The notes beneath the pieces were generated by a model that was given only the letters and a program-made list of their open reading frames with translations, made no database searches and was not told the origin of the DNA. A program made the translations under genes and the position numbers. A DNA stretch of 42,393 nt from Chara braunii (Eukaryota > Streptophyta > Charophyceae > Charales > Characeae): contig BFEA01000006.1 in NCBI GenBank assembly GCA_003427395.1, forward strand, positions 1,373,788-1,416,180, in the 5' to 3' direction. The first letter of the stretch is position 1. Each line of letters starts with the position of its first letter. Of this stretch, positions 18,663-29,979 are shown in pieces.

Positions 18663-18879
18663 ACGTGCCCGCCGTGCCACTCAACTCTCTCCACTTGTTT
18701 CTCAAAATAGCACGTGTTGACCCTCTTCGGACGCTGCTCTGTCACACGCGTCCTTTCCCCCTATTCTGTCTCTTTCCCGCCCCGCGGCCTCTGGTCGTCA
18801 CTTGTCGAGAGCTGACCTCAAGTCCCTCTTCAACCGGCTTCGCGGCCCGGTGATGTCTCTGGATCTCGACTGGTCTATT
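18663..18879. other. Start of the spacer between the two elements
   Basis: Unique sequence right after the LTR end. The first five bases, ACGTG, would be the target-site duplication if the 5' flank outside the window matches. Confidence 0.4.
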
Positions 18880-19293
18880 CTAGGACCTGAGATTTGTCTC
18901 CCGATCTCCCGCTTCGCTCATTTCACTCTCACCGCCTGAGTCGCTATCCACGTGGGCCTGTTCCAGGTCCGCTGTGTCCATTGAGGTCTCGGTCTCATGA
19001 TACGAGACCGTTACCTGCAACCTTGCAGTCACTCCGTCCCTCTTGCAACGCCTCTCCGCACGGCCTTTTGCCTCCATGATCGCATCCTGCAGTTTCCCAT
19101 CCGTCCGCATCTCCACCTCTTTTGCCCCTTCCACGTTAATCTTCATCTTCACTTCATCTCCCCCATCGTACTTGAGCATGACCGTGATCCAGGACCCTTC
19201 CCCAGACATGGGTCTCCACCGGGCCTGGTGGTACCAATATCCGGGCATATACCCATGCAACGCCATAGCTAGGCTTAGTCCGATAAGCAGCAC
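18880..19293 (-). CDS. Unrecognised ORF in spacer
   Basis: Open for 137 codons. The 5'-most codon is GTG; the first ATG choices are MALHGYMPGYW and MSGEGSWITVM. The middle, MLKYDGGDEVKMKINVEGAK, alternates hydrophobic and charged residues, then comes a basic helix (EAKGRAERRCKRDG) and an acidic Ser/Glu tail (HVDSDSGGESEMSEAGD). Codon-like composition makes coding plausible, perhaps an exon or part of another transposon. No family recognised. Confidence 0.3.
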   Translation of the reverse strand: MLLIGLSLAMALHGYMPGYWYHQARWRPMSGEGSWITVMLKYDGGDEVKMKINVEGAKEVEMRTDGKLQDAIMEAKGRAERRCKRDGVTARLQVTVSYHETETSMDTADLEQAHVDSDSGGESEMSEAGDRETNLRS

Positions 19294-20290
19294 ACCGGCC
19301 CCGTCTACTGACCCGAATGACCAGTACCCACTGCTGGGTATACAGATAGGGCCTTCAGATGGGTTTACACGTCCACCTCACCACTCCGTTCCCCCTTCAT
19401 CGACTAGGCCGCAGTCGCATAGCGAGACCGTCTGAGCTCTCACCGTATGAGACAGACTTCCCTTCTTTATAGGATCGCTGTCTATCGCATTTTCAAACTC
19501 AGCATAGATAACCCCGTTATTTTCTTACCGATCTGTGTTTTTATTTCGACCAAAATTTTTCTTTATCAAGTTAGGTGAAACAAAAATTAAAATGACAGTG
19601 AGAATAAAATAAAGCGAACTAAACGAGACAAAGAAAAGAAAAATAAAAACGAGAGGCATAACGCCAACGGTCATATCTTCTACCCCTCACCCCTTTGCTC
19701 AGAAGTGACCTGCAGACGCCACGCTGAGGTCCCATAACGGAATACTAAGGGTCACATTTCCCCTTTTAAAGCGCAGCACAGGCTAATCTTCATCGGGTGC
19801 CCGTGTCCGATGGCAAGGAGGGGGCTTATGACCTCCTATAGGGGGTGATGGGCTCCCTACCGATGCGGCCGCGGGTCGCCCTTGTTTTGGGGCTCTACTG
19901 CACGGCGCTAGGTCGGAGCTCACCCACAGACAGTACACACAAGGTTGGCCTCCTTAGGCCGCGGATCGCTGGCTCGAATTTCGAACCGTTGGCTTTCCCG
20001 AGAAAGGACAGGCCAATAGGTAGAAAATTAACAATAGAAAAATTAAGCAATAGTAATAATAATAATAATAATAATTATAATCGTGAAACAAGAATGGAAA
20101 AAAGAGAAAACGTAAAGTCACAGTGGCCCAAAGCCACTGCATTTCCCCTGAACTAAAACAAATTCATACTCGACGTTTTTATTATTTTTCTTTTCTTTCT
20201 TTCTTTTCTTTTCTCTTCTGACAGCGACTTCCGCCTAGTGCACCTAACCCATAACTCAACAGAAGGTCACTCGACGCGCAGTAGAAAAGA
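19294..20290. other. Spacer with simple repeats
   Basis: No supported gene. A (TAA)n microsatellite lies at about 20053-20078 and a T/C-rich tract at about 20172-20218. Confidence 0.5.
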
Positions 20291-20679
20291 TTGGGCCAGT
20301 CTTCCCTCTTCCGCGTCCCAGGGCGAACCCGGCGGCTACCACGGCCACAGGCCGGTTGTGCTCAACTGTACAGCAGGGCGCCGAGCCTGCGTGGACCAAT
20401 GGAAGTCCTGTGGTGCCCCCTGCTTTTGCTGAGGGCTACGCCACCGGGACGTGTCCACGCCGAGAAACAATCCAGGTACCAGAGCAGGAAACTGGTACTA
20501 TGCAGGAACTTGGCACACAGGAGGGCCGGGACACCGTGCCCTCCGACAACGTGCCTCGCGTCAACACCCTCATCCCCCCTTTGCTTCTTTCTTGGCCACA
20601 TCGCATAGTCCCACCACCTATAGATCAAGAAAGAACTCTCAATCTGTCAATCTTTATAGTCGTCCAACCATCCCTCTAA
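20290..20679 (+). other. Possible coding fragment in spacer
   Basis: One frame reads PRPRANPAATTATGRL, then CSTVQQGAEPAWTNGSPVV, then ETIQVPEQETGTMQELGTQ to 20679. Pro/Glu/Thr/Gln-rich composition is protein-like, but there is no early ATG and no motif. It could be a remnant of a gag or host exon. Confidence 0.2.
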
Positions 20680-22322
20680 GACGCTGACCACGAGGAAAGA
20701 TCCCCGCGTAGCTATTTAACAGGCCGAGGTTTCGTTCGTTAGAAGAGTTAACCAGCCGATTCACTCAATCGGCCGGAGAGCCGATACCCCAAATCCATAT
20801 GCCAACGGGAGCATACTTCACATACTACCAACATACATATCCAAAGCCTTCCTTCTTACGTGGTTCTCAGTGCACAGGCTATCACCATACAACTAGCGGA
20901 AGCCTATGTACTGGTAATGTACTGGACTTCAATAGCAGCAAACATGGGGAGCATGCAAATGTCGACCTTCTGGACTACCGTCAAGACCAGGTACGTGCTT
21001 ACTCCTCCCCAACTTCTATCATGCCTCTCTCCCTCACATATGACAACGGATGGAAAATAATTATATACATATATATATATATATATAAGAAAATGAATCT
21101 TTTCGCTGAAACACGAAAAAATACACTTTCCTCCTGACGCTTATCTTCACGTGCAGCTCCTGCCACTCACCCCCGACAAACCATTGCTCAAATTAAGAAT
21201 CTGATGTGGCCATTCAACTGAGAATGACCCAAAACCTCTATTTAGAGTCTTGGTTTGTAAAAATCGGCCATAAAACGAACGAGATATGTCATTCACGCCC
21301 CATGCCATATTTGACTCCGACATCACTCCGCGCACGTCTTTCTCTTACTAACCCTCCTTCTACTCACCTTCCGTCAGTTCTAGCTTCAGAATCGGGGTCG
21401 CCCACCCCGAAAACCCCCGATTCGGATCTTTCCCCGCCCGATTTCGTTCAGAAACGAGCGGGTTACACCCCTTTTCTACTTCTCTCTCTCCTCGTTTTCC
21501 GCCATCTCCCAGGGTATTCTTTCTTTTCTATCTTCTAACTTACTAACTTACTGTCTAATCTAACACTACCAGCGTGCTCGCCCGGGGCAAAAACCCCCGA
21601 ACCACCTCTCTTCCTGCCCGAAACCACCCCAATCATACGCTCTCCTACTTCTCTGCTGCTCCCGAGCTCACCACCCCGCCATCACCGTTTCTTCCCCGTC
21701 TCAGCCTGCGAATGGATCCGGTCGCAGATCGTGTTTGGGTGCATTCCCTTCTTCTGCGCCCGCTGTTTGTCCTTGCATCTCTGCAGTCCGCTTCCCCCCT
21801 GCATTGCCCGGTCCCTTCCTCCTCTACCGAATCTACCCGTCTTTGCTCTTCCCCACATATTTCGTCCATTTCCCGTCTCCTCCGCTCACTAGCGCTGCGT
21901 TGCCTGTCTCCCCCGCTCGATAGCGATATGCTGCCTGTCTCCCCCGCTTGCTAGCGCTGTGCTGCCTGTCTCCCCCGCTCGCTAGCGCTATTTGCCCGTC
22001 CGCTGCTTGGCACTGTCCGGCCGGACCCGCCATCTGTTGCTCAGAACTATGCCGTCGGTCCCCCCCCTCCAGAGCGACACTGAGCAGATACTACTGACGC
22101 CCATAGGGCGAGAAGACCGGAGGGGAGGCGTACTAACCATCCCATCGAAGAAGTGTGGCCCCGATGCTACCGGCTGACCCCTGGTCGGTAACACCCACCG
22201 ATCATAGTAGGTAAAGCAGCTGCTGGTGGGCGCAACTTCCACATGTTCCCTCGTTGGAGGCTAGAGCACGAATGTGGCTGCTACGGGGTTTCCCCATAAT
22301 CTGTAGTTTATCGCTGTACCGC
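20680..22322. other. Spacer up to element 2, with AT microsatellite and a 29-32 bp repeat
   Basis: An (AT)n run lies at about 21067-21087. At 21872-21991 the word CTGTCTCCCCCGCT recurs at 21904, 21933 and 21965 with GCTAGCGCTGTGCTGC-like text between. From about 21300 the plus strand becomes strongly pyrimidine-rich. No gene is supported. Confidence 0.5.
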
Positions 22323-23059
22323 TGTCGGGTGACCCTCACGGGCCTCTTACGGCTCGCCGAAACCGGCGGGGTATTTCTCACAGCCGGGAGGTCGACCGCT
22401 CAGCCCCGAGAAAGTCCAATCCCCCCCGTGAATACCCCCTTTTTCCTCTCTTCTCGGCCCCCCCCCTTTTTCCGCACAATCCTGGGAGAGCCCCCGCGCA
22501 GACCTTCGGAAGATCACGGCGACGCCTAGATTTCGGAGCCGCGACTGGTCGCGCCGGGGCAAGCTAGCAATTATCGCCGGTCCAACTGTTTCTCGTCGAC
22601 TAACGCGTACAGGAACAAAGCCCCTGCGAGCAGGCACTTTTTCCCTTAAGGGTCAAACTCGGAGTTCGGTCGGGCGGGACCCGTACCGTCTCAGAACGGT
22701 AATTGCCCAGATAGAGCCTGTTTTGCTGTTCTTGCTAGCCCGTAACCAACATGCGAGCTTGGCGGAGATTCAAAGGAAGAGTGAACGACCCACTCTCGTA
22801 TCCTTTCCCGAGAGGCCAGTTCGATCCCGAACAGGAAGGGATCCCTAGCTCTCCGGGCTCGGAACTGAAGCGTGAGACAGACCCGACCAACGAGCATGCA
22901 GCCTCGGTGCGAGCGCATGTTCACAGAAAGGAGGACTTCATAGAGCCGAGCTTAAAGAAGGAACCAAACACAGGGTCAGAGGGACTCAGAAAGGAGAACA
23001 CAACAACCCAAAGACGATCTCGAAATCGTTGTGCAGAAAAAAGTACTCCAACACACGAT

Positions 23060-24120
23060 TTACTGAAGCGAGTATACAAGCTCAATAGAGCGTTCCCGAG
23101 CCCGAAGATCACAGTTCTCAGAAGCAAGTACACGATGGCTCCTGGCTCAAAGAGCAGTTCCGAACCCGAAGTACAAAGTTCACAGATGTCAGCACGCAAT
23201 AGCCCTTGGCTCAACACAAGCGGTTATCGGGTAGCTGAAAATTCAGGAATGAAAATCCTGAAGTGAGAGTTTTGGGCAGTCTGGAAATCCTGAATGGTTC
23301 TGAAGTGGTGAAAGGTCCGAAGACCTTGAAAACCACCTGTTTAGGCAGGCTGCATCCTGAAGTGGTGAAGGGTGTCCTGAAGTGGTCAAGTGAGAGTTTT
23401 GGGCAGTCTGAAAATCATGAATGGTCCTGAAGTGGTGAAAGGTCCGAAGACCATGAAAACCACCCTTCACCACTTGAGGATGCAGCCTGCCTAAACAGGT
23501 GGTTTTCAGGGTCTTCGGAGCTTTCACCACTTCAGACCATTCAGGATTTTCAGACCTGAATGGTCCTGAAGTGGTGAAAGGTCCGAAGACCCTGAAAAAC
23601 ACCTGTTTAGGCAGGCTGCATCCTGAAGTGGTGAAGGGTGTCCTGAAGTGGTGATAAAAAATCCGACTGTTGTTAACCTTCTCTCTGGCTCAAAAGAGCG
23701 ATCCCGATCCCGAAGTTCACAGTTCCCAGATATTAGCACACAATAGCCCCTGGGTCAAAAGAGCGATCCCGAACCCGAAGTTCAGTGACACCCAATAGTA
23801 TCGGGCCCAAAGTTCACTGTTCACAGATGCTAGCATGCGATAGTATCCGGCTCGAAGGAGTGATCCCGATCGCGAAGTTCACCATTCAAAGATGTTAGCA
23901 CGCAATAGCCCCTGGCTCGAACCCGAAGTTCACAGTTCATAGACGCAATAGCCCCTTGCTCGAAAGAGCTATCCCGAGCCCGAAGTTGTCGCTCCTTCAG
24001 CCCGAAGCTCCGAAGAAACCTCTTCACAGTGGCGCGCACATGATAACACCGAGTTCCGCGGGCCGATTCGCTGTTCGTAGAAGAGAATACACGATAGCGC
24101 CCTGTTCTAAAGAGCGACCC
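23060..24120 (-). repeat. About 60-66 bp tandem repeats in the LTR
   Basis: Plus-strand words GATCCCGAACCCGAAGTTCA, then CAGTTCACAGATGTTAGCA, then CGCAATAGCCCCTGGCTC recur about eight times, interrupted by the foldback insertion. The same array is at about 41570-42130 in the 5' LTR. It may be enhancer repeats of the LTR. Confidence 0.75.
23215..23685 (+). mobile_element. Foldback/MITE-like insertion in the 3' LTR
   Basis: The 5' LTR (41681-41700) shows the empty site, CCTTGGCTCAAAAGAGC. Here TGGCTCAA occurs on both sides (23207-23214 and 23686-23693) of a 471 bp insert, a target duplication of 8 bases (9 or 10 with one mismatch). The interior consists of direct and inverted copies of a roughly 90 bp core (CCTGAAGTGGTGAAAGGTCC ... 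CACCTGTTTAGGCAGGCTGC), so it can fold into long hairpins. The ends share only GGTTA(T/A)C as an imperfect inverted repeat. The duplication size would suit a Mutator-type MITE. A second copy lies at 32416-32854. Confidence 0.75.
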
Positions 24121-24269
24121 CGGACTTCGATGTCCCGACGCGACCCGAAACCAGTCCGCAGCCGGACCCGGATTCGGACAAGAAACGGGCGCACCAAGTG
24201 GTCTGCCTTTCTCTCTCCTGCGCGGTCGCTCGCTTCCTTCGGAAGCTGCCTCCCCGTTCCTTCTCTCGT

Positions 24270-24286
24270 CCTTCCCTTTCTCTCTC

Positions 24287-24352
<66 letters not shown>

Positions 24353-24480
24353 CATCTTTCTCTCTCTCTTCCTCGCCCTTTCTCTCTCTCTCGCTTTTTC
24401 TTCCCTTGTCTTGCTCTCTCTCTCTCTGTTTTTCTTCCTCTCTCGTTCTCTCTCTCTCTCTCTCTCTTTTGCGGATGCCC
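24270..24480 (+). repeat. (TC)n-rich low-complexity tract
   Basis: Long CTCTCT runs with interspersed T-rich pieces; a further pure (TC)n run is at 24778-24846. The LTR partner has the same tract at 42290-42393. Confidence 0.95.
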
Positions 24481-24779
24481 GTACGTTCACACACTCTACC
24501 CCGGAGTAGCCTCCCCCGACTTGGCGACTTGGCCTTGGCTCGCGATGACGGAACACGACTGCTTTTTGCAGCCAAGGCACAACCGAAACGTCGCGGAGCA
24601 AAGAGGACGCGCGGGAGGAGTCCCTGGCAAGATCGGTGACTTGATGCGGTTAGCCCGAGGACGAAGACAATGCAAAGCTTGCGCCCGAGCCAGTCTGCAG
24701 CTCGGGCGATCGCCGAAGCTGCTGACAACGACGGTCTACCGTGGCCCGCTGATCGCACCTCCTCCTTCGCGTCCCGCTT

Positions 24780-24846
<67 letters not shown>

Positions 24847-25077
24847 NNNNNNNNNNNNNNNNNNNNNNNNNNNNNNNNNNNNNNNNNNNNNNNNNNNNNN
24901 NNNNNNNNNNNNNNNNNNNNNNNNNNNNNNNNNNNNNNNNNNNNNNNNNNNNNNNNNNNNNNNNNNNNNNNNNNNNNNNNNNNNNNNNNNNNNNNNNNNN
25001 NNNNNNNNNNNNNNNNNNNNNNNNNNNNNNNNNNNNNNNNNNNNNNNNNNNNNNNNNNNNNNNNNNNNNNNNNNNNN
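24847..25077. other. Assembly gap (231 N)
   Basis: A run of N directly after a (TC)n tract, the likely cause of the gap. The size may be an estimate. Confidence 0.99.
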
Positions 25078-27594
25078 CGCCAACGACTTAGCCGCCCCCT
25101 TCAACGTTGCTTAGCCCAGGTTGGTGCTCTCTCTCTCCCTCCCTCTTCGCTTGGAGCCCGTAGTGACCAGGCAGACCCCTTCGGGTTCGCCCTCTTTCTC
25201 TCACCTCGAGCGCGCGCGGTTCATAGCACCGAAGCAGCTTTTTACACCGCCTCACCAACGCTGTGTTCCCCCCTTTTCCCTCTCCCTCGAACGTGTGCAG
25301 CCCGTGCTATGGCCTCCGTTAGTGCGCTCCGGGCGTCTCCTCCTCCTCTCCCCCTCTCTCCCTCTTTCTCTCTCTCTCTCCTACTCGCCCCCCCCCTCGC
25401 GCTCTACTAAGGGATTCTCGCGTGCCCGCCCACTCGTTCGCCCTCCTCTCGAGCTCCCTACGGTCGGCTTCAGATCGAACGCCGGCGAGTGCATACGAGC
25501 ATCCCGACTCCTTCCCTCTCCGTGCGCGTCCGCCACGCGCGGTCGCCCTTCGCTCCTCCTCTGTTGTCTCCCCTCAAGTCCTCTCCCCTTTCTATCCACC
25601 TTCTCGCTCCGTTTCTCTCTCCGTCCCTCCGACCCCTCGAACGCTAGTTGAAAGCTGCCGCCCGAACGGCCCGTGCGCATAGGCTCTGCGCTCACAAACG
25701 CGGTCCTGGTTGCTCGCGACATCGCGAAGGCGTGCGCCAACTCCGTACGCTCCCTGTTCTCCTCATACTCCCCTCTTCTTATCCCTTCTCCCTCTCCCTT
25801 CGCTTACGCTCCCGGTAGGAGAGTTCAATTTTTTCTTCCCCTGGGCGTCAAATTTGAAATTTTCGTTCCCGCTCCAGATTCCCGCTGGTGTTTTTCGACC
25901 TTGCTTCGCTCTTTCCTTCTTCCCTTCCAGCACGCTTCCCTCTCCAACAGGGACTCATCCTCCCGTTCCTAAAAAAATTTATCCCCTTTCAAAGATCCCG
26001 CCTTTAGTTCCTCCTATTTCCCGCTCGTTTCGTTTTCGCGTCTCGCTCACCTTTGACTCTTCTTCGTGATCCCCCGGTACCTCTTTCCCCACCAATGGTT
26101 GTCTCTCCCCATCCTTGCTAGGATCATCAACCCCTCCTTCATAGAGCACAGTTATCAAGAAATTCGAGGGCGCGCGCGCCCTAGGGAAGCATTCTTGCAA
26201 ATGTTCATCCTTCCTCCCAGCCGCATCGCCCAGCGCATTATCGGCCGCCCTGTCGCTTCGCATTCCCGCCAGCTCTGGCTCCCGCATCCGGTCCCTTTTT
26301 CGTTTTAAGTGCCCAAATCCCCCCCGTTTCTTCCTCTAGCGAATTCTCCTTTCGCCTGCTTTTTTCTTGCTTCCGCCTCGGCTAATGGTGTCACGGTCGA
26401 ATTCCCTCTTCGATCACCATCCGTGCCTTCAGCGTCTATCCCTCCAACCATTCTCCCATCCTCTCTCCTGCCTCTCCGATCCCTCACTACCTCCACCAGC
26501 CAATCCCGTCCCCTTCTGGCACCCATGTCGAATCATCCCACGTTTGACGACAGTTGAAATCCCCCCCCTTTTTCCCATCTTCTACCTTCTCCCCGTTTCG
26601 ATATTGTTTGTCTCCGCCTGATTCGTATGCCCGTCCGTCCACACCCTTGCAGACCGATCCTTGCACGGGCGAATCGACTCCTTCCCACTCCCGGTGGCAG
26701 TAGTCGAAATCCACCCCGTACCCTTCAGCGAAAACCCGTATGGTGTTATAGGACGCCTTCCCCTCTCTCTCTTGACGACTTTACTATATAGAAGCAGCGA
26801 TCCTAACGGATGCCCGAGCGGTGGTCGTCGTGGGAAAACGCCCCCATCGTATCGACCCTGATCCGTTCTATCATACAACCCTGTCCTTCGGTAGCTGTCG
26901 TGGTCGGCGCAGCCCCCTCGGTCTTGTGTCATACATAACAAAGGTATCAGTCGCGCCGCTATTTTCAAGAAAGGGAACGTTCGGCACTCGCTCGTGGTTC
27001 TTGCCGGATTTTACCGCACCCCGACGTAGTCAAATCCCATCGTGTATAACCTCAGTCGTCCAGGCGTCTTTCATGTCCCTTTAAAAAGCCCACTGTCAAC
27101 CCCTGAGCCCCTGACCCTGGCCTTGAAAAGCTTCGATTTTCAAGATCCGTGCAAGCCCGCTTGCGATCTCCGTTCTCCTTGTCATCCCTGCTCATCGAAG
27201 GTTAGTACGAAAGTCAAAGAACCCAAGATCCCGGAGAAGCCCCCTCCAGCACAAACATACACAACTCAAAACATGCCAAAACAAGCAAATGTTATCTAGT
27301 TCTCCCTTTTTTTTTGTTTTTGAAAGGGCATTCGGCTGGTAGGCAGCCGCCCGACAACCAGCCCACACCCCAATTCTCGCCGTCCTCGGTGAGTTCCCTT
27401 GTTCTTTTCCTCAACCTTTGCTCCATCCCAGGGGTTACCCCCCTTTAACGTGCCTTTCTTGTTCTCATGGCTCACATTACCCCTCCCCTTTTAACTTTTT
27501 AGTCTCTAACCGCATTATCTCATTATGACACAATCCCCCTTAGTCCCCTACCTGCGGAGTTATGGAACATGTTTCCTTTAACTATGGTACAACA
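25078..27594 (-). other. Upper part of presumed 3' LTR, no gene seen
   Basis: Plus strand is strongly pyrimidine-rich. No ORF with convincing content on either strand. The only control signal I would point to is the TATA-like site at 26783-26790. Confidence 0.45.
26783..26790 (-). promoter_or_regulatory. TATA-like element, possible LTR promoter of element 2
   Basis: Minus strand reads TTCTATATAGTAAAG. It lies about 800 bases inside the inferred LTR start, a usual U3 length, leaving about 4.4 kb for R plus U5, similar to element 1. Moderate match only. Confidence 0.3.
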
Positions 27595-27607
27595 TCTCCC
27601 CCTTTTC
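27595..27607 (-). other. Candidate polypurine tract of element 2
   Basis: Minus strand GAAAAGGGGGAGA immediately before TGTTGTACC, the inferred LTR start, and 43 bases after the pol stop. LTR ends would then be TGT...ACA. Weaker alternatives are near 27305-27318 and 26550-26575. Confidence 0.45.
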
Positions 27608-27649
27608 GACATTTCGATGGTACTTCACTCCCCCTTACTCCAAGCGATT

Positions 27650-29306
27650 CTATACCCAGCTTTGTCTCCTCATCTTTCTCTCGCGCCTTTCTCTCTTTCG
27701 CTTACTCTTTTCCCTCTCACGCTTGATTCTCAAGGTTTTCCTTGTGGCATTCCTTCTTTCTCTCACCCTGCGTTTTCCTAATTGGTCGGTATCACTGTCA
27801 TCCTCCCTCGGTCGTTTCTTCCTTCTAGGGGTCTTAGGCAGGGGAGGTTTCCGAACCTTATACCCCCTCTTAGGCAGTCGCGAAGAGGCTCCCTGCTTCG
27901 AAGTCTCTCCTTCCTCGCGGGTAATGGTTACTCCTGCGTCGTCCGCTTCCTTGCCCTTCCTGTTTGGTTCATCTCTAAGGCTCTCTCTGCATCTAAAAAG
28001 CTTGAGGCCGGCCCCCGCGACAGGGTCCCGTAACCTAGTCCCCTCCAATATGGCAAGAAGGTACGCCCCTCCATCCAATCTTTTTAAGACTCGGTACGGC
28101 CCCATCCACCTGTTGGCTAGCTTCCTGCTCCAAGTTTTTTCCAGCGACGAGTCGTACATCAGGACGAGGTCACTAGTCCCTATTGGCTTTTGTCGGACCC
28201 GCAGGTTTTCGTCCCACCTTTCTTTCCCTTTCACTCTCTCCTACTCGATGTTTTCCCCCGCCTCGGCAAGTCCTGCGTCAAGGGTTTCGGATATTTGTTG
28301 TATCCTAGCCTCCAATAGTTCAGTCCTCGTCACGTTGGACTTCCACGAGACACTCGTCCACATGTCGATGTGAAATTCGATGGGCAGAGGGCAGTGCCTA
28401 CCAAACCAAAGTGTATAAGGAGGATACCTTGTGCTCGATTTGACCGTGATGTTGTCGGCCCAAACTGCATAGCGCAAGTATTTCTATCATTGCTCCGAGC
28501 GCCGTTTGCACCACTTCGCTAAGGCATCTACAAGTGTTTGGTGACCTCTTTCGACTAGGGCATTGCTTTGGGGATGATAGGCGGTCGTGTGGGCAGCCTT
28601 GATCCCCGCCTTTTCCAATATCGTCTTGACATTCTGACTTAGGAATTCGGATTCTCTATCCATGACGACCTTCCCAACGCACCCGTACCTTGCAATATTT
28701 TCCAGGAGAAAGTCACTCACCACCTCAGCCGTCTTCTTCCTGATGGCCTTAGCTTCCACAAAACCAGTGAGGTCGTCGCGGGCATTGATTATGTACCTGA
28801 GCCCGCCGACTCCCTTGGGCATGGTGACCAAGTCTATATGAACCTTATCGCCCAACACTGTGGGAAGAGACGGAACTAGGGCTCCTTGTACCGGACTGTA
28901 GCCCTCTTCTGACAGGCTTCACAGGTTGAACAGTACTTCTCGACTTGTCCGTATTGACCATCCCACCAATAAAGTCGCAGAACTTTGTCAAATGTCCCTT
29001 TTACCCCTCGGTGTCCGCCGACGACCCCATCGTGTAATTCTTCTATTACTGCCTTTCTTTCCTCTGGATCGCAAAGCACTCTCATGGGAATTGCAAATTT
29101 GTGGGTCTGTTAAAGAGGTGGCCCCCTCGTAGGCAATACCCCAGCGCCTCCCTCTTGACTACCTCGGTGCCTCCTTCCCTACCTGCTAAATACAACCCTA
29201 TATCACGGTAGTTCCCATCGTACAGGTTAGCGAGGAACACCCTAGGGACTTCTTCCTCTCGAGCGGTTACAGCCACTTGCGCCCTATTAGCGGCGACTTG
29301 GATCAC
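27650..29306 (-). pseudogene. pol: Integrase domain of pol (zinc finger, DD35E core, GPY, basic tail)
   Basis: Order on the minus strand: connector with CLRGGHLFNRP (to 29082), zinc finger ELHDGVVGGHRG and YCSTCEACQKR (29085-28876), core with VHIDLVTMP, VVMDRESEF and NALVERGHQ (Asp and Glu separated by 35), then NRWMGPYRVLKRLDGGAYLL, a clear GPY module. It ends with a long Arg/Lys-rich tail (REREKSKRKRERRERKMR), probably nuclear targeting. Frameshifts lie near 29300, 29085 and 28880; stops near 28486 (two, fitting TGG and CAG) and 28239 (CAG). All four zinc ligands and the catalytic triad are kept. Confidence 0.88.
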
Positions 29307-29934
29307 CCTCGTCCTTGGCCATTGATAGAGTTACCTCCTCAAACTTTGGATAATCCTCTTCCCGGATGGGGAGTCGAGACAACCCATCTACGACCTGATT
29401 TTTTGCCCCGGAGATTCTTTCGACCCTATAGTCGTAGAGCGTGATATGGATCATCCATTTAGCAATAGTAGGGTCTGTTAGCAAAAAGTCTTTTTGAAGG
29501 ACGGCGGCTACCGCGGTCGGATCTACTCTTAGGAGGAACCGCCTCCTGTAGATGTAGTGACGGAAGGTTTTCAGGCAATGCAATACTCCCAACACTTCCT
29601 TCTTGAACTGACTATAGTTCCTCTCGCCGGGATTCAAGGCTCGATTATCAAACCGGAGGGGTCTCTCCTTTCCGTCCTGATCCTTTTGTGATAGAAGTCC
29701 TCCAACGGAGCAAGGCCCAGCGTCCGTAGAGACTATAAAAGGGCGGTTCCCCTTGTCCTCGAAGAAAGGAATGCCTAGGACTTGCCCTCCTTCGCGGAAC
29801 TCCTCTTTGAGGGTTTCCATGGCCACATCTTGTTCCTCTCCCCAGACCCAACTCTCTATTTTCCTAAGCAGTCGCGTAAGTGGCTCAGCCTTCTCGCTGT
29901 AGGCTCTTATAAAGATCCTCCAATAGCCCACCAC
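29287..29934 (-). CDS. pol: RNase H domain of pol
   Basis: Open for 215 codons. It starts in the RT-RNase H connector (YWRIFIRAYSEKAEPLTRLL), then FIVSTDAGPCSVGGLL (Asp near residue 71), YSQFKKEVLGVLHCLKTF (Glu near 113), RVDPTAVAAVL (Asp near 138) and NQVVDGLSRLP. This is the usual gypsy RT-linked RNase H with all catalytic residues. It is separated from RT only by the TGA at 29980-29982, which fits TGG to TGA (the neighbour has LLNWP here). Confidence 0.87.
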   Translation of the reverse strand: MVGYWRIFIRAYSEKAEPLTRLLRKIESWVWGEEQDVAMETLKEEFREGGQVLGIPFFEDKGNRPFIVSTDAGPCSVGGLLSQKDQDGKERPLRFDNRALNPGERNYSQFKKEVLGVLHCLKTFRHYIYRRRFLLRVDPTAVAAVLQKDFLLTDPTIAKWMIHITLYDYRVERISGAKNQVVDGLSRLPIREEDYPKFEEVTLSMAKDEGDPSRR

Positions 29935-29979
29935 TCCTAGAAATTGTCTAACCTCCGTGATTGATTTTAGCAGTGACGG

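Larger units (their letters stand above)
22323..27594 (-). repeat. 3' LTR of element 2 (lower edge firm, upper edge inferred)
   Basis: From TG at 22323 it matches the copy starting at 40801 (TGTCGGGTGACCCTC), with an inserted foldback element at 23215-23685. Similarity can be followed to the CT-rich region near 24300, where the other copy leaves the window. The other LTR end is inferred at 27594 (minus strand TGTTGTACC) because it abuts a 13-base purine tract on the minus strand. That gives about 5.3 kb including 231 unknown bases. Beyond about 24500 the assignment is inference. Confidence 0.6.

Noticed and set aside
19960-20000. tRNA-like B box (GGCTCGAATTTC)
   Set aside because: Only a partial match, with no A box or cloverleaf around it.
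22751-23266. Plus-strand ORF of 171 codons, also open at 41259-41672
   Set aside because: It is antisense in the LTR of element 2. The two copies are LTR duplicates, and their differences do not favour synonymous sites by eye. Its last part is the foldback insert.
24024-25414. Long open frames on both strands reading Leu-Ser or Arg-Glu repeats
   Set aside because: They are translations of (TC)n and CT-rich DNA and run into the N gap.
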